Positions 50,529-59,968 of a stretch of 64,000 nucleotides of DNA are shown piece after piece. The notes beneath the pieces are model-generated. The model was not told the DNA's origin and did not search any database. It was given only the letters and a program-made list of their open reading frames with translations. The stretch spans positions 62,001 to 126,000 of the forward strand of contig NZ_JAKZAK010000012.1 of assembly GCF_023156385.1 (NCBI RefSeq). The letters run 5' to 3'. Within the stretch, counting starts at the first letter, position 1; each line of letters begins with the position of its first letter. Position numbers and translations under genes: made by a program. This stretch comes from Marinobacter xestospongiae (GTDB taxonomy: Bacteria > Pseudomonadota > Gammaproteobacteria > Pseudomonadales > Oleiphilaceae).

Positions 50529-51403
50529 AGGCTGCGTTTCAGGTGTGGCAGTTCGGTATGACGGACCTGGACGTTGTTGTAGCGTTCCGCGAAGTAGGCG
50601 CCGACTTTCTCGCAGACGTACACCGAGCGGTGCTGGCCACCGGTACAGCCAATGGAAATGGTCATGTAACTGCGGTTGCTCTGGCCGAAAGATGGCAGCC
50701 AGGAATCCAGGAACTGAATGATATCGTCCGTGAGCTTGGTGGTCATGGCCTCGTGCTCGAGGAAGTCGATTACCGGTTGGTCGATGCCGGTAAACTTGCG
50801 CAGGCTGGCATCCCAGTAGGGATTGGGCAGGCAGCGGACATCAAAGACGTAATCGGAATCCACCGGCACCCCGTGCTTGAAGCCAAAGGACTGGATCAGC
50901 AGCGCCATTTCCTGTTCCCGCCGGCCGATCACCCGTTGTTTAACCATGTCCCGCAGTTCGTAGATCGACAGTTCGGTGGTGTCGACGTAGAGATCCGCCA
51001 GGCTGGCGATGGGTTCCAGCAGGTGTTTCTCGCTGGTGATGGCCTCTTTCAGGGAGGTGCGGTCGTTGCTCAGGGGGTGTTTGCGGCGGGTGGCGTGAAA
51101 GCGCTGCAGCAGTGCCTGGTCGGTGGCATCAAGGAAGATGGTCTCGATGGTGGCGCCGGTCTGGGTCAGCTGGTGGTGAATGTCCTCGAAGTTGGCGATC
51201 TCATCCGACAGGTTACGGGCATCGATGCTGACGGCGATTTTCTTCAGCCGCCCGGTGCTCTCCTGAGCGGTGGCTTCCCGGGTAAGAGGGAACAGCAGTC
51301 CGATGGGCAGGTTGTCGATGCAGTAGAAACCAAGGTCTTCAAGTACATGCAGCGCTGTACTCTTACCCGAGCCGGAGCGGCCGCTGACGATGATCAGTTT
51401 CAT
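50525..51403 (-). CDS. rapZ: RNase adapter protein RapZ
   Basis: In E. coli RapZ binds glucosamine-6-phosphate and directs the sRNA GlmZ to RNase E, tuning glmS. It is 292 residues with Walker A GRSGSGKST at 8-16 and the C-terminal RNA/metabolite-binding domain (SIGCTGGQHRSVY). It overlaps ptsO by ATGA and is 31 bases after ptsN. Whether GlmY/GlmZ exist in this organism is unknown; in Pseudomonas they are absent. Confidence 0.96.
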   Translation of the reverse strand: MKLIIVSGRSGSGKSTALHVLEDLGFYCIDNLPIGLLFPLTREATAQESTGRLKKIAVSIDARNLSDEIANFEDIHHQLTQTGATIETIFLDATDQALLQRFHATRRKHPLSNDRTSLKEAITSEKHLLEPIASLADLYVDTTELSIYELRDMVKQRVIGRREQEMALLIQSFGFKHGVPVDSDYVFDVRCLPNPYWDASLRKFTGIDQPVIDFLEHEAMTTKLTDDIIQFLDSWLPSFGQSNRSYMTISIGCTGGQHRSVYVCEKVGAYFAERYNNVQVRHTELPHLKRSL

Positions 51404-51434
51404 AGTCCATCACCCTTGAGTGATCAGTCTGCTG

Positions 51435-51899
51435 TTAGGCGCCTATCATTCGATTGTACAGGGTCTCGTTGTCGCTGCACTGTCTCAGTTCGTTACAGAA
51501 CGACTGTTCATTGAACTTCTCGGCCAGCTGGCTCAGCAGTTCCAGGTGCTCGCTGGTGGCTTCCTTGGGGACGATCAGGGTAAACAGCAGATCCACCGGT
51601 TGGTTGTCGATGGCATCGAAACCAACGCCTTCCTCCAGGGTGACCAGCACACCGATGACCTGGCTGCAGCCATCCAGCCGACAGTGGGGGATCGCAATGC
51701 CCTGCCCAATACCGGTGCTGCCCAGGCGTTCGCGGGCAACCAGGTTGTTGAAAATCTGCCCGGCATCCAGATCGGGATACTGCTGGTGGATGCTCTCGGA
51801 GATGAATTCCAGAACCCGCTTCTTGCTGGTGCCGGCAACACGGCAGCGGGCAAGCTCCGGGGTCAGGATGGTTTCGATGGTGAGTGATGTGTCCGTCAT
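51435..51899 (-). CDS. ptsN: PTS IIA-like nitrogen regulatory protein PtsN
   Basis: EIIA-Ntr, 154 residues, the output protein of the nitrogen PTS; in other bacteria its unphosphorylated form acts on potassium transport and stress responses. The phospho-acceptor is His72 in GIAIPHCRL. It sits downstream of a clear terminator that separates it from hpf, so it may have reduced or separate expression from rpoN-hpf. Confidence 0.96.
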   Translation of the reverse strand: MTDTSLTIETILTPELARCRVAGTSKKRVLEFISESIHQQYPDLDAGQIFNNLVARERLGSTGIGQGIAIPHCRLDGCSQVIGVLVTLEEGVGFDAIDNQPVDLLFTLIVPKEATSEHLELLSQLAEKFNEQSFCNELRQCSDNETLYNRMIGA

Positions 51900-51918
51900 G
51901 GATAGACAGTGGTTCCGT

Positions 51919-51954
51919 AAAAAAAAGGCTGCGATACGTCAGACGTACCGCAGC
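51919..51954 (-). terminator. Intrinsic terminator between hpf and ptsN
   Basis: On the minus strand GCTGCGGTACGT and ACGTATCGCAGC pair across a 3-base loop (one G-T pair) and are followed by C and eight T residues. It lies 33 bases after the hpf stop, in the middle of the conserved rpoN-ptsO cluster. Confidence 0.88.
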
Positions 51955-51986
51955 TCGATCAGTTCAGGTGTGGGCAAGGCTACCTT

Positions 51987-52295
51987 TTAGCGGGCGCCGT
52001 TTCCATGCATACGATCAATATTTTTTTCCTTGTGTTTCAGGATCTGTCGATCCAGCTTGTCCACAAGAGCGTCGATGGCTGCATACATGTCTTCGTTTTC
52101 GGCCTTGGCGTGGATCTCACCGCCAATTACATGCAACGTGGCTTCCGCCATCTGGCGGACCTTCTCGACTTCCAGAGTCACCTGACAGTTACTGATGTGA
52201 TCGAAATGCCGTTCAAGCTTTTCGAACTTGCCAGAGACGTACTCTTTGAGGGGAGCTGTCAGTTCGACGTGATGACCTGAAATATTGAGTTGCAT
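51987..52295 (-). CDS. hpf: Ribosome hibernation-promoting factor, short form
   Basis: 102-residue short HPF, which sits in the decoding region and promotes 100S dimers with RMF in stationary phase. It begins MQLNISGHHVELTAPLKEYV and keeps the conserved DMYAAIDALVDKLDRQ. There is no C-terminal dimerisation domain (long form excluded). It is downstream of rpoN, the standard proteobacterial position. Confidence 0.96.
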   Translation of the reverse strand: MQLNISGHHVELTAPLKEYVSGKFEKLERHFDHISNCQVTLEVEKVRQMAEATLHVIGGEIHAKAENEDMYAAIDALVDKLDRQILKHKEKNIDRMHGNGAR

Positions 52296-52412
52296 AGGCG
52301 TCTCCTATTGTCGGCTTGCCAGCGACTACGATCACTGGCGGGGTTGCCGCGGTGTTTCCCCGCGGCGGTAGATCCCTTCGGGCCAGAGCCGCGCTGGTGA
52401 GCGCTCCCTGGC

Positions 52413-53927
52413 CTACACCAATCTCTTCCGTTCGTTTGACGGGGGAATGTGCATGGCCTCCCGATACTTGGCGACGGTGCGCCGGGCCACTTTGATTCCC
52501 TGTTCCCCTAGCATGGCGGCAATTTTGCTGTCGCTCAATGGCTTTTTTGGGGTTTCTGCTGCAATCAGTTTTTTGATCATCGCCCGGATGGCGGTGGACG
52601 AGCATTCTCCGCCCTCATCGGTGCTGACGTGGCTGGAGAAAAAGTACTTCAGCTCGAAGATGCCCCGGGGGGTATGCATGTACTTCTGGGTGGTGACCCG
52701 GGAAATCGTGGATTCATGCATTTCCACCGCCTGGGCGATGTCGGAGAGGATCAGTGGCTTCATCGCCTCCTCGCCGTGATCGAGGAAGCCCTGCTGGTGC
52801 TCGACAATGCGGGTGGCCACCTTGAGCAGGGTTTCGTTGCGGCTCTGCAGGCTCTTGATGAACCACTTGGCTTCCTGCAGCTGGTCCCGCATGTAGGTGT
52901 TGTCGGCGCTGCTGTCGGCCCGGCGGATCAACGACGCGTAGCTGGCGTTGACGCGAATGCGCGGCGCAATCTCCGGGTTCAGTTCCACCCGCCAGCGTCC
53001 CTGGTGCTTGCGCACGATGACATCGGGAATGACGTAATCCGGCTCAGCCTGATCAATGGCGCTGCCCGGGCGCGGGTTGAGCTGGGTGATCAAGGCCAGA
53101 ACGTCCCGCAGCTGGTCTTCTTTCAGCCGGCTGCGCCGCAGCAGTTGGGCGTAGTCGCGGTTGCCCAGCAGGTTGATGTAGTGAGTGATCACCAGGCGAG
53201 CCTGGGGCAGCCAGGGGGTGTCCGGTGGCAGCTGGTTGAGCTGGATCAGTAGGCATTCCTGCAGGTCGCGGGCAAACACACCGGCGGGGTCGAAATGCTG
53301 CAGCCGACGCAGTACCGCTTCGATCTCGTCGAGCTCCACCGGGTCCTCGTCGGCGTCGTCCATCAACCCGGAGTGGATTTCGTCCAGCGGGGAGGTCAGG
53401 TAGCCGCGCTCGTCCACTGCGTCCAGCAGGGCGTGGGCAATGGCCCGGTCCCGGTCACCCATGGGGGTCAGATTGAGCTGCCATTCCAGATGATCGTGAA
53501 GGGTCTCGGAGACCGAGTTGCGGGACTCGAAATCGCTGTCACCCTCATCGTCGCCGCGGCTGGCGGGGGCAGGAGAGGGCTGGTAGATGTCGTCCCAGGC
53601 GGTATCGACCGGCAGGTCGTCGGGAATGTTCTCGGAGCCGTTGTTGTCGGCCTCCCACTCCTGGCTGCTGTCGTCATCCCAGCTGTCATCTGTGGTGGCG
53701 CTGGCGTCCTGGTCCTGGCCGTCTTCAGCGTCGTTGCGGTCGTCGTTCTGCTCTGCCTCGGCGCGGTCGTCGTCTTCCTGGGTTTCCAGCATGGGGTTGG
53801 AATCCAGCGCCTGTTGGATTTCCTGCTGGAGATCCAGGGTGGAGAGTTGAAGCAGCCTGATCGCCTGTTGCAACTGGGGCGTCATGGTCAGGCTTTGGCC
53901 CAGTTTTAGCTGAAGTGAGGCTTTCAT
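52413..53927 (-). CDS. rpoN: RNA polymerase sigma-54 factor
   Basis: Sigma54 directs transcription from -24/-12 promoters with AAA+ activators. It is 504 residues: Gln/Leu-rich region I ([21 protein letters not shown]), a very acidic linker (about 55-115), the core-binding region, and the RpoN box [10 protein letters not shown] near the C-terminus. The ATG at 53927 gives the conserved N-terminus; another ATG two codons earlier (53933) is possible. No strong ribosome-binding site precedes either. hpf lies 117 bases downstream. Confidence 0.96.
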   Translation of the reverse strand: MKASLQLKLGQSLTMTPQLQQAIRLLQLSTLDLQQEIQQALDSNPMLETQEDDDRAEAEQNDDRNDAEDGQDQDASATTDDSWDDDSSQEWEADNNGSENIPDDLPVDTAWDDIYQPSPAPASRGDDEGDSDFESRNSVSETLHDHLEWQLNLTPMGDRDRAIAHALLDAVDERGYLTSPLDEIHSGLMDDADEDPVELDEIEAVLRRLQHFDPAGVFARDLQECLLIQLNQLPPDTPWLPQARLVITHYINLLGNRDYAQLLRRSRLKEDQLRDVLALITQLNPRPGSAIDQAEPDYVIPDVIVRKHQGRWRVELNPEIAPRIRVNASYASLIRRADSSADNTYMRDQLQEAKWFIKSLQSRNETLLKVATRIVEHQQGFLDHGEEAMKPLILSDIAQAVEMHESTISRVTTQKYMHTPRGIFELKYFFSSHVSTDEGGECSSTAIRAMIKKLIAAETPKKPLSDSKIAAMLGEQGIKVARRTVAKYREAMHIPPSNERKRLV

Positions 53928-54217
53928 TACCATGATGTCAGTTCCGTCACCGGTGTGCCTGGCAGGTGGGATATCACCAACCGGTCATGCCTGGTGAGCC
54001 TAAAAAGTCTTGCGTCATGCGAAGTTGCTTTTACAAGCAATTTTTCTGCCGAGTGTACTTGCTTGTGGTGGGCAAGACAATCTGGCCGGCTGCTGCTGGC
54101 CTGTATCGAGTGTAGACGGTTTATCCGCAATCCACGTTCTCAAGATACCAGCAGGCAGCGTTACGAAGACTTGATGGTCGACAAACTGACGTCAGAAATC
54201 AATGCATTTGGGGAGGG
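53928..54217. other. Intergenic region rpoN / lptB
   Basis: 290 bases upstream of rpoN and after lptB. It contains an imperfect 15-base direct repeat (ACCGGTGTGCCTGG at 53949-53962 and ACCGGTCATGCCTGG at 53980-53994) close to the rpoN start. A small plus-strand terminator-like hairpin (TTGCTT/AAGCAA then T5, 54025-54045) also lies here. Apart from these I see no gene. Confidence 0.5.
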
Positions 54218-54943
54218 TCATAGTTTGAATTCGTTACCGAGGTAAACTTCCTTGACCTGTTGGTTGGCCAGGATGTCCTCGGACGAGCCGGAGGCGATGA
54301 TGTGGCCGCCGCTGACGATGTAGGCGTTCTCGCAGATATCCAGGGTTTCGCGCACGTTGTGGTCGGTGATCAGTACGCCGATGCCCTTATCCCGCAGGTG
54401 GCGAATGATCTGCTTGATGTCACTGACCGAGATGGGGTCGACACCGGCAAACGGTTCGTCCAGCAGGATGAAGGCCGGCTCCATCGCCAGTGCGCGGGCG
54501 ATCTCCACCCGCCGGCGCTCGCCCCCGGACAGGGCCATGCCCAGGCTGTCGCGGATGTGGGTGATGTGGAACTCCGCCAGCAGGTCCTCCAGTTTTTGCT
54601 CGCGGTCAGCGCGCTTGAGGTCACTGCGGGTTTCCAGAATCGCCATGATGTTGTCCCGCACGCTCAGCTTGCGGAACACCGAAGCTTCCTGGGGCAGGTA
54701 GCCAATGCCCTTGCGGGCACGGCCGTGCATCGGTAAGGGAGTGATGTCCTGGCTGTCCAGGGTGATGCGTCCCTTGTCCGACGGTACCAGGCCGACGATC
54801 ATGTAAAAGCAGGTGGTCTTGCCGGCGCCGTTAGGCCCCAGCAGGCCGACAATCTCCCCGCTGCGGATCTCCAGGGAGACGTCGAGGACTACTTTCTTCT
54901 GCTTGTAGCTTTTTGCCAGGTTGCTGGCGCGGAGCACTGCCAT
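54218..54943 (-). CDS. lptB: LPS export ABC transporter ATPase LptB
   Basis: ATPase that powers extraction of lipopolysaccharide from the inner membrane with LptFG and LptC. It is 241 residues with Walker A GPNGAGKT at 36-43, the signature [16 protein letters not shown], Walker [11 protein letters not shown], and the switch His in [10 protein letters not shown]. It lies 12 bases after lptA. lptFG are not in the window. Confidence 0.97.
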   Translation of the reverse strand: MAVLRASNLAKSYKQKKVVLDVSLEIRSGEIVGLLGPNGAGKTTCFYMIVGLVPSDKGRITLDSQDITPLPMHGRARKGIGYLPQEASVFRKLSVRDNIMAILETRSDLKRADREQKLEDLLAEFHITHIRDSLGMALSGGERRRVEIARALAMEPAFILLDEPFAGVDPISVSDIKQIIRHLRDKGIGVLITDHNVRETLDICENAYIVSGGHIIASGSSEDILANQQVKEVYLGNEFKL

Positions 54944-54955
54944 CTTGGTTCCTGT

Positions 54956-55504
54956 CTAGTTGCTGTCGCCCTGGGCGCGGCCGCGGGGCTGGATGACCAT
55001 TTCCACCCGGCCCTCGCCATTGCCGCCGTTATCGCCCTCCGCCGTCACCACCCGATTGCGGGTGTCGTAGAGAATGCGGTTGCCGCGGAACAGGTTGCCG
55101 GACTGCTCAATCATGGCGTTGCGCTCGAACGTCAGCTGGCTTTCGGTGGCGTTGTAGATGATGCGCTCGGCGCTGGCCTCGGTGGCGGCGGTCTGGCCTG
55201 CGGTTGCCTGGGAGTAGCGGGCGGGGGTGCCGGTGGCCTCAATGCGGCTCAGGCCCTGGTCGTCCCGGTATAGCACCACCTTGTCGGCGCTGAGGCGGGT
55301 GCCCTGCTGGGCAACCACGACATCGCCGGTGTAGGTGGCCACGCCTTGGCTGTCATCCAGGCGGGCGTGGGCGGCGTTGACGGTGATCGGGGCGTCGGAG
55401 TCCAGATCAAAGGCCGCCGCCGGGGATGCCAGCAGCACGCTGGCAAGGACGGCTGTGCACGTGCGGCTCAGTCGCTTAAGGGGTCGGGTTTGGGGCAGGC
55501 TCAT
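54956..55504 (-). CDS. lptA: LPS transport periplasmic protein LptA
   Basis: Periplasmic bridge protein that carries LPS from LptC to LptD. It is 182 residues with a signal peptide cut near AAAFDLDSDAP and an OstA beta-jellyroll domain (INVNAA-like NAAHARLDDSQGVATY). It overlaps the 3' end of lptC by 29 bases. Members of the family often end in a disordered basic tail, as here (QPRGRAQGDSN). Confidence 0.95.
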   Translation of the reverse strand: MSLPQTRPLKRLSRTCTAVLASVLLASPAAAFDLDSDAPITVNAAHARLDDSQGVATYTGDVVVAQQGTRLSADKVVLYRDDQGLSRIEATGTPARYSQATAGQTAATEASAERIIYNATESQLTFERNAMIEQSGNLFRGNRILYDTRNRVVTAEGDNGGNGEGRVEMVIQPRGRAQGDSN

Positions 55505-56075
55505 AGTGTCCTTCTACCTTTGACGTCAGTTCCAGCACCCGGTCGTCGATCCAGGCGGTCATACCGGTGGCACGGGTAGTGCCAAACGCGTCTGTGAGGG
55601 TGACGGGTGCATTGGTGTGTACGGTGCGGCTGCGGTTGTCCAGCGTCAAGTGTTCGGTGCTCAGGGTGGCGGCCTGGCCGTCTTGGAGCGGTCGGGTGAC
55701 AACCACATTGCCGTTGAGCGAAAGCTGGCCGGTTGCCTGGTGAAAGTCGCCACGCCGGGCGGTGAGTTGCCAGGGGCTGTCTGATGGCTGATCCTGGAGA
55801 ATGGCCTCGGGTTCCACCAGGGTGGCGCGTTCACTGGTTTCAAACTGCTCGATGCGGGGGCTGCTGAGGCGAATGGCGAGATCGCCATTACTGTCGAAGG
55901 AGCGATAGTCGCCATTGATCACAAAGCCGTCCGGTTCGCTCGGGCCGCGCAGCCCTTCCGCTTGAAGTGGCTCCGGTGGCTGGTCAGAGCGCCAGAGCAG
56001 GGAAGCCAGCACCAGCGCACAGGTCAGCAGCGCCAGCGAGCGCACCTTGCTATTGAATAGCAGGGTATTGAGCAT
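55476..56075 (-). CDS. lptC: LPS export protein LptC
   Basis: Bitopic inner-membrane protein accepting LPS from LptB2FG and passing it to LptA. The ATG at 56075 gives 199 residues, starting MLNTLLFNSKVRSLALLTC with a single N-terminal helix, then a periplasmic jellyroll. It shares one base with the kdsC stop (TGATG) and runs 29 bases into lptA. Confidence 0.93.
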   Translation of the reverse strand: MLNTLLFNSKVRSLALLTCALVLASLLWRSDQPPEPLQAEGLRGPSEPDGFVINGDYRSFDSNGDLAIRLSSPRIEQFETSERATLVEPEAILQDQPSDSPWQLTARRGDFHQATGQLSLNGNVVVTRPLQDGQAATLSTEHLTLDNRSRTVHTNAPVTLTDAFGTTRATGMTAWIDDRVLELTSKVEGHYEPAPNPTP

Positions 56076-56632
56076 CAGGCGGTCGGCTCCAGATAGTGGG
56101 CCAGGCACTGGTCCAGCTGGCCCTGGGCTGCGAGGATCAGGTCGCAGACTTCCCGCACCGCGCCGGCGCCGCCCGGCACCGTGGTGCAGTGGTCGGCGTG
56201 CTGGCGCACATACCAGTGGCCGTTTGGTACCGTCAGGCCCAGGCCGGCGTGCTGGATGGCGGCCAGGTCGGGCAGGTCATCTCCCATATAGGCAATGTGC
56301 GCCGCCGGCATCTGCAATTGGCCGGCCAGCTCCCTCAGGGCGGTGAGTTTGTCCTCCCGGCCCTGCATCAGGTGGGGAATGCCCAGGCTGTTCATGCGTC
56401 GTTCGGTGAGCGGCGAGCTGCGACCGGTGATGACTGCAACGGTCACGCCGGCCTGCATCAGCAGTTTGATGCCGAGGCCGTCGAGAATGTTGAAGGCCTT
56501 GAGTTCGTCGCCCTCGGCGCTGAACAGCAGGGTGCCGTCGGTCATGACGCCGTCGACGTCCAGGGCCAGCAGGCGGACGTCGGCGGCCCGGGCCATCAGT
56601 TCAACAGGCCAGGTGGGTGCTTGCGTGGTCAT
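56075..56632 (-). CDS. kdsC: 3-deoxy-D-manno-octulosonate 8-phosphate phosphatase
   Basis: HAD-superfamily phosphatase releasing Kdo from Kdo-8-phosphate for LPS inner-core synthesis. It is 185 residues; the nucleophile and acid Asp are in LALDVDGVMTDG (Asp25, Asp27), with a later GDDLPDL motif. No cap domain, as usual for KdsC, which works as a tetramer. Its start overlaps the kdsD stop by one base. Confidence 0.96.
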   Translation of the reverse strand: MTTQAPTWPVELMARAADVRLLALDVDGVMTDGTLLFSAEGDELKAFNILDGLGIKLLMQAGVTVAVITGRSSPLTERRMNSLGIPHLMQGREDKLTALRELAGQLQMPAAHIAYMGDDLPDLAAIQHAGLGLTVPNGHWYVRQHADHCTTVPGGAGAVREVCDLILAAQGQLDQCLAHYLEPTA

Positions 56633-57600
56633 CAGATTACCCCCGCCCGCAGCAGGTCATGCATGTTGATGGCGCCGGTCAGTTGGCCGTCACGGTTGAC
56701 CACTGGCAGAGCGTTGATCTTGAGTTCTTCCATGATGTTGAGGGCCTCGGCGGCGAGCTGGTCGTCGCGAATGGTCTTGCCGTTGCGGGTCATGACGTCG
56801 GCAATCGGTGTCGCGTGAATGTCCACCGGGCGATCCAGGGTGCGACGCAGGTCGCCATCGGTGAAGATGCCACTGAGTCCGCCCTGGCCGTCGATGACGG
56901 TGGTCATGCCCAGTCCCTTGAGGGAGATTTCCAGCAGCGCGCCGCTGAGCGGGGTGTCTTCGCCCACCCGGGGAATGCGTTCGCCGGTATGCATGATGTC
57001 ACTGACCCGCAGCAGCAGGCGACGACCGAGGCTACCGCCGGGGTGGGAGAAGGCAAAGTCTTCGGCACTGAATCCGCGCCGATCCAGCAGTGCTACGGCG
57101 AGGGCGTCGCCCATCACCAGTGTGGCGGTGGTGCTGGAGGTGGGGGCCAGTCCCAGGGGGCAGGCTTCCTGATCGACGCTGATGTCCAGGTTGGCTTCGG
57201 CCTCCCGTGCCAGCACCGAGTCGGTGTTGCCGGTCATGCTGATCAGCGGCGCGCCCATGCGCTTGATCAATGGCAGGATGGTGAGCACTTCACTGGTGTT
57301 GCCGGAGTTCGAGATTGCCAGTACCACGTCCTGTCCGGTGATCATGCCCAGGTCACCGTGGCTGGCTTCGCCGGGATGAACATAGAAAGCTGGAGTGCCG
57401 GTGCTGGCCAGGGTGGCTGCGATCTTTTTGCCGATGTGTCCGGATTTTCCCATGCCGGTCACCACCACCCGGCCCTGGCAGGCCATGATGATTTCGCAGG
57501 CAAGGGTAAACGATTGGTCAATCCGGTCGGTGAGGGCGTCGATGGCGTCGCGTTCAATGGCGATGGCCTGTAGGGCGGCGTCCCTGAAACTGCTGGTCAT
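56632..57600 (-). CDS. kdsD: D-arabinose-5-phosphate isomerase
   Basis: Makes arabinose-5-phosphate from ribulose-5-phosphate, the first step to Kdo. It is 322 residues: SIS domain (GMGKSGHIGKKIAATLASTG and SNSGNTSE), then two CBS domains at the C-terminus. First gene of kdsD-kdsC-lptC-lptA-lptB and divergent from mlaF, the same arrangement as E. coli yrb. Confidence 0.96.
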   Translation of the reverse strand: MTSSFRDAALQAIAIERDAIDALTDRIDQSFTLACEIIMACQGRVVVTGMGKSGHIGKKIAATLASTGTPAFYVHPGEASHGDLGMITGQDVVLAISNSGNTSEVLTILPLIKRMGAPLISMTGNTDSVLAREAEANLDISVDQEACPLGLAPTSSTTATLVMGDALAVALLDRRGFSAEDFAFSHPGGSLGRRLLLRVSDIMHTGERIPRVGEDTPLSGALLEISLKGLGMTTVIDGQGGLSGIFTDGDLRRTLDRPVDIHATPIADVMTRNGKTIRDDQLAAEALNIMEELKINALPVVNRDGQLTGAINMHDLLRAGVI

Positions 57601-57724
57601 AATCTGTCCGGGTGTTCTGGCGGATGTGGCGGCAGTATACCACTTTCAGGACTGAGCGAAGTCCGGGGCGGGCTTATTCAGATTAACTGATCGTTGCCAT
57701 CAGGATATTTTTGCGATCCGGCGA

Positions 57725-57753
57725 TTGAGCTTGCGGCAGCCTTGGCATACTGT
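57725..57753 (+). promoter_or_regulatory. Candidate promoter of the mla operon
   Basis: TTGAGC (57725-57730), 17 bp, TACTGT (57748-57753), 43 bases before mlaF in the 195-base divergent gap with kdsD. Motif-based. Confidence 0.45.
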
Positions 57754-57795
57754 AAGCGCCAATCGTTCCAGCTTGGATAGCCGCCAGATTCTGTC

Positions 57796-58599
57796 ATGGA
57801 CCCTTCTCCCCACATTGTCCTGGAAGACGTTGTCTTCGCCCGCAACGGTCGCACGATTTTTGACGGTGTGTCGTTGTCGATCCCACGGGGGCGAATCTCA
57901 GCCATCATGGGCCCCAGCGGTACCGGTAAGACCACCCTGCTGAAAATGATCGGTGGCCAGCTGAAGCCGTCGTCAGGCCGGGTTCTGGTGGATGGCGAGG
58001 AAGTGCCGAAACTGGGCCGCAAGGCGCTTTACCGGTTGCGGGAGACTATGGGGATGCTGTTCCAGAGCGGCGCCCTGTTTACCGATCTGTCGGTGTTTGA
58101 GAATGTCGCCTTTCCCCTCCGGGTCCACACCCGGCTGCCGGACGACATGATTCGCGATATCGTTCTGATGAAGCTGGAAGCCGTTGGTCTGCGCGGTGCC
58201 CGGGACCTGATGCCGGCGGAGCTGTCCGGCGGTATGACCCGACGGGTCGCACTGGCCCGCAGTATTGCCCTTGATCCGGCGCTGATCATGTACGACGAAC
58301 CCTTTGCCGGCCAGGACCCGATTGCCATGGGGGTCTTGGTGAAGCTGATCCGTGACCTCAATCGCACCATGGGTCTGACCAGCGTTCTGGTATCCCACGA
58401 CGTGCCAGAATCTTTCAGTATCTGCCATCACGCCTTCATCATTGCCGATGGCCGGGTGATTGGTGAGGGTACGCCGGACGAGCTGCGCCAGCATGGCTCG
58501 GAGCAGGTGCAGCAATTCCTTCAGGGGCAGCCCGATGGGCCGGTGCCATTCCATTATCCGGCGCCGGATCGGGTCACCGACTGGGGGGATGTCCAATGA
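57796..58599 (+). CDS. mlaF: Mla lipid-asymmetry ABC transporter ATPase MlaF
   Basis: ATPase of the MlaFEDB complex, which moves phospholipids between inner and outer membranes and keeps the outer leaflet free of phospholipid. It is 267 residues with Walker [10 protein letters not shown] at 39-47, the signature [15 protein letters not shown], and Walker [10 protein letters not shown]. It overlaps mlaE by four bases. Confidence 0.96.
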   Translation: MDPSPHIVLEDVVFARNGRTIFDGVSLSIPRGRISAIMGPSGTGKTTLLKMIGGQLKPSSGRVLVDGEEVPKLGRKALYRLRETMGMLFQSGALFTDLSVFENVAFPLRVHTRLPDDMIRDIVLMKLEAVGLRGARDLMPAELSGGMTRRVALARSIALDPALIMYDEPFAGQDPIAMGVLVKLIRDLNRTMGLTSVLVSHDVPESFSICHHAFIIADGRVIGEGTPDELRQHGSEQVQQFLQGQPDGPVPFHYPAPDRVTDWGDVQ

Positions 58600-59378
58600 C
58601 GGATGCTCTGGCGAGGCTGGGCCGCTATGGGTTGACGCTGCTGTCGACCTGGGGGCGCGCCGGTCTGTTTCTGTCTGGCGCACTGTGGGGGGCGCCCGGC
58701 CAGAATGGCGGCTTCCGTCTTTTGGTCAAGCAGTTGTATGCCATCGGCGTGCTGTCACTGGCGATTGTGGTGGTTTCCGGTCTGTTTATTGGCATGGTGC
58801 TGGGGTTGCAGGGATACACGATTCTCAGCGACTACGGCAGCGAAGAGGCCATTGGCCAGATGATTGCGCTGACCCTGGTGCGGGAGCTCGGGCCGGTGGT
58901 GACGGCCTTGCTGTTCGCTGGCCGCGCAGGCTCGGCGCTGACGGCCGAGATTGGTCTGATGAAGGCCACCGAACAGCTCGCCAGCCTGGAAATGATGGGC
59001 GTGGACCCGTTACGGCGGGTGGCCGCCCCACGGCTCTGGGCCGGTTTCATCGCCATGCCGGTGCTGGCAATGATTTTTTCTGCGGTGGGCATCTGGGGCG
59101 GCATGCTGGTCGGCGTCGACTGGCTGGGCGTCTATGCCGGATCGTTCTGGAGCAGTATGCAGTCCTCCGTGGCATTCCTGGATGACGTGGTCAATGGCTT
59201 GATCAAGAGTCTGGTGTTTGGAGTGGTCTGCTCCTGGATCGCGGTATTCCAGGGCTACGATTGTGTGCCCACGTCGGCGGGTATCAGTGCGGCAACCACC
59301 CGCACGGTGGTGTATTCCTCGCTGGCGGTACTGGGGCTGGATTTTGTCTTGACCGCCGTGATGTTCGGCGGCTTTTGA
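58596..59378 (+). CDS. mlaE: Mla ABC transporter permease MlaE
   Basis: Inner-membrane permease of the Mla complex. It is 260 residues with about five to six helices and the MlaE signature around [21 protein letters not shown] (quoted in part: [11 protein letters not shown]) and [11 protein letters not shown]. Translationally coupled to mlaF. Confidence 0.96.
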   Translation: MTDALARLGRYGLTLLSTWGRAGLFLSGALWGAPGQNGGFRLLVKQLYAIGVLSLAIVVVSGLFIGMVLGLQGYTILSDYGSEEAIGQMIALTLVRELGPVVTALLFAGRAGSALTAEIGLMKATEQLASLEMMGVDPLRRVAAPRLWAGFIAMPVLAMIFSAVGIWGGMLVGVDWLGVYAGSFWSSMQSSVAFLDDVVNGLIKSLVFGVVCSWIAVFQGYDCVPTSAGISAATTRTVVYSSLAVLGLDFVLTAVMFGGF

Positions 59379-59396
59379 GGGGGCTTTGGGAGCGTC

Positions 59397-59846
59397 ATGA
59401 CGACACGGACTACGGAAATCCTGGTGGGGCTGTTTATGGTGGCGGGGTGTGCGGCGCTGCTGTTCCTGGCCCTGCAGGTCAGCGGACTGGCACCGGGGGC
59501 GAGGACCGACACCTACACGGTTTACGCCCGCTTCAATGACGCCGGCGGCTTGTCGGCCCGCGGGCGGGTGTCGATGGCGGGGGTCACGGTGGGGCACATC
59601 CGCGAGGTGGTGCTCGATCCGGAGACGTTTCAGGCCAAGGCAACGCTGGAGATTGACGCGTCGGTGAAAAACATTCCCAGCGACAGTTCCGCGATAATAC
59701 GTACATCCGGATTGCTGGGGGAGCAGTACATTGATATTTCGGTGGGTATTGAGGAAGACCCCATGAAAGACGGGGATGTCTTCTATTCAACCCAATCCGC
59801 GTTGAACCTGGAGCGGGTAATCAGCAACTTTGCCTCAGGCCGCTGA
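59397..59846 (+). CDS. mlaD: Mla substrate-binding MCE protein MlaD
   Basis: Bitopic protein with one N-terminal helix (EILVGLFMVAGCAALLFLAL) and a single MCE domain that forms a hexameric lipid channel on MlaE. At 149 residues it is the usual size. The MCE core reads VYARFNDAGGLSARGRVSMAG at about 42-62 in part (FNDAGGLS, GVTVGHI). mlaC follows after an unusually long 122-base gap. Confidence 0.95.
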   Translation: MTTRTTEILVGLFMVAGCAALLFLALQVSGLAPGARTDTYTVYARFNDAGGLSARGRVSMAGVTVGHIREVVLDPETFQAKATLEIDASVKNIPSDSSAIIRTSGLLGEQYIDISVGIEEDPMKDGDVFYSTQSALNLERVISNFASGR

Positions 59847-59968
59847 TTGCCTGATGGTTGTGAGGGCCATCCAGAATCAGAGTCGATCGATCGATTCGAT
59901 TCGGCAAGGCTCGGGCTATGCCCGGGCCCAAGGCAAGAAACTAGATTGTTGAAACAAGGGAGTAGGTT
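59847..59968 (+). other. mlaD-mlaC intergenic segment
   Basis: 122 bases in an otherwise tight operon. It holds a run of overlapping TCGAT units (59880-59902) and a GGGCTATGCCC hairpin (about 59913-59926). No small reading frame with a ribosome-binding site is visible. It may contain an internal promoter or an mRNA processing site. Confidence 0.4.
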
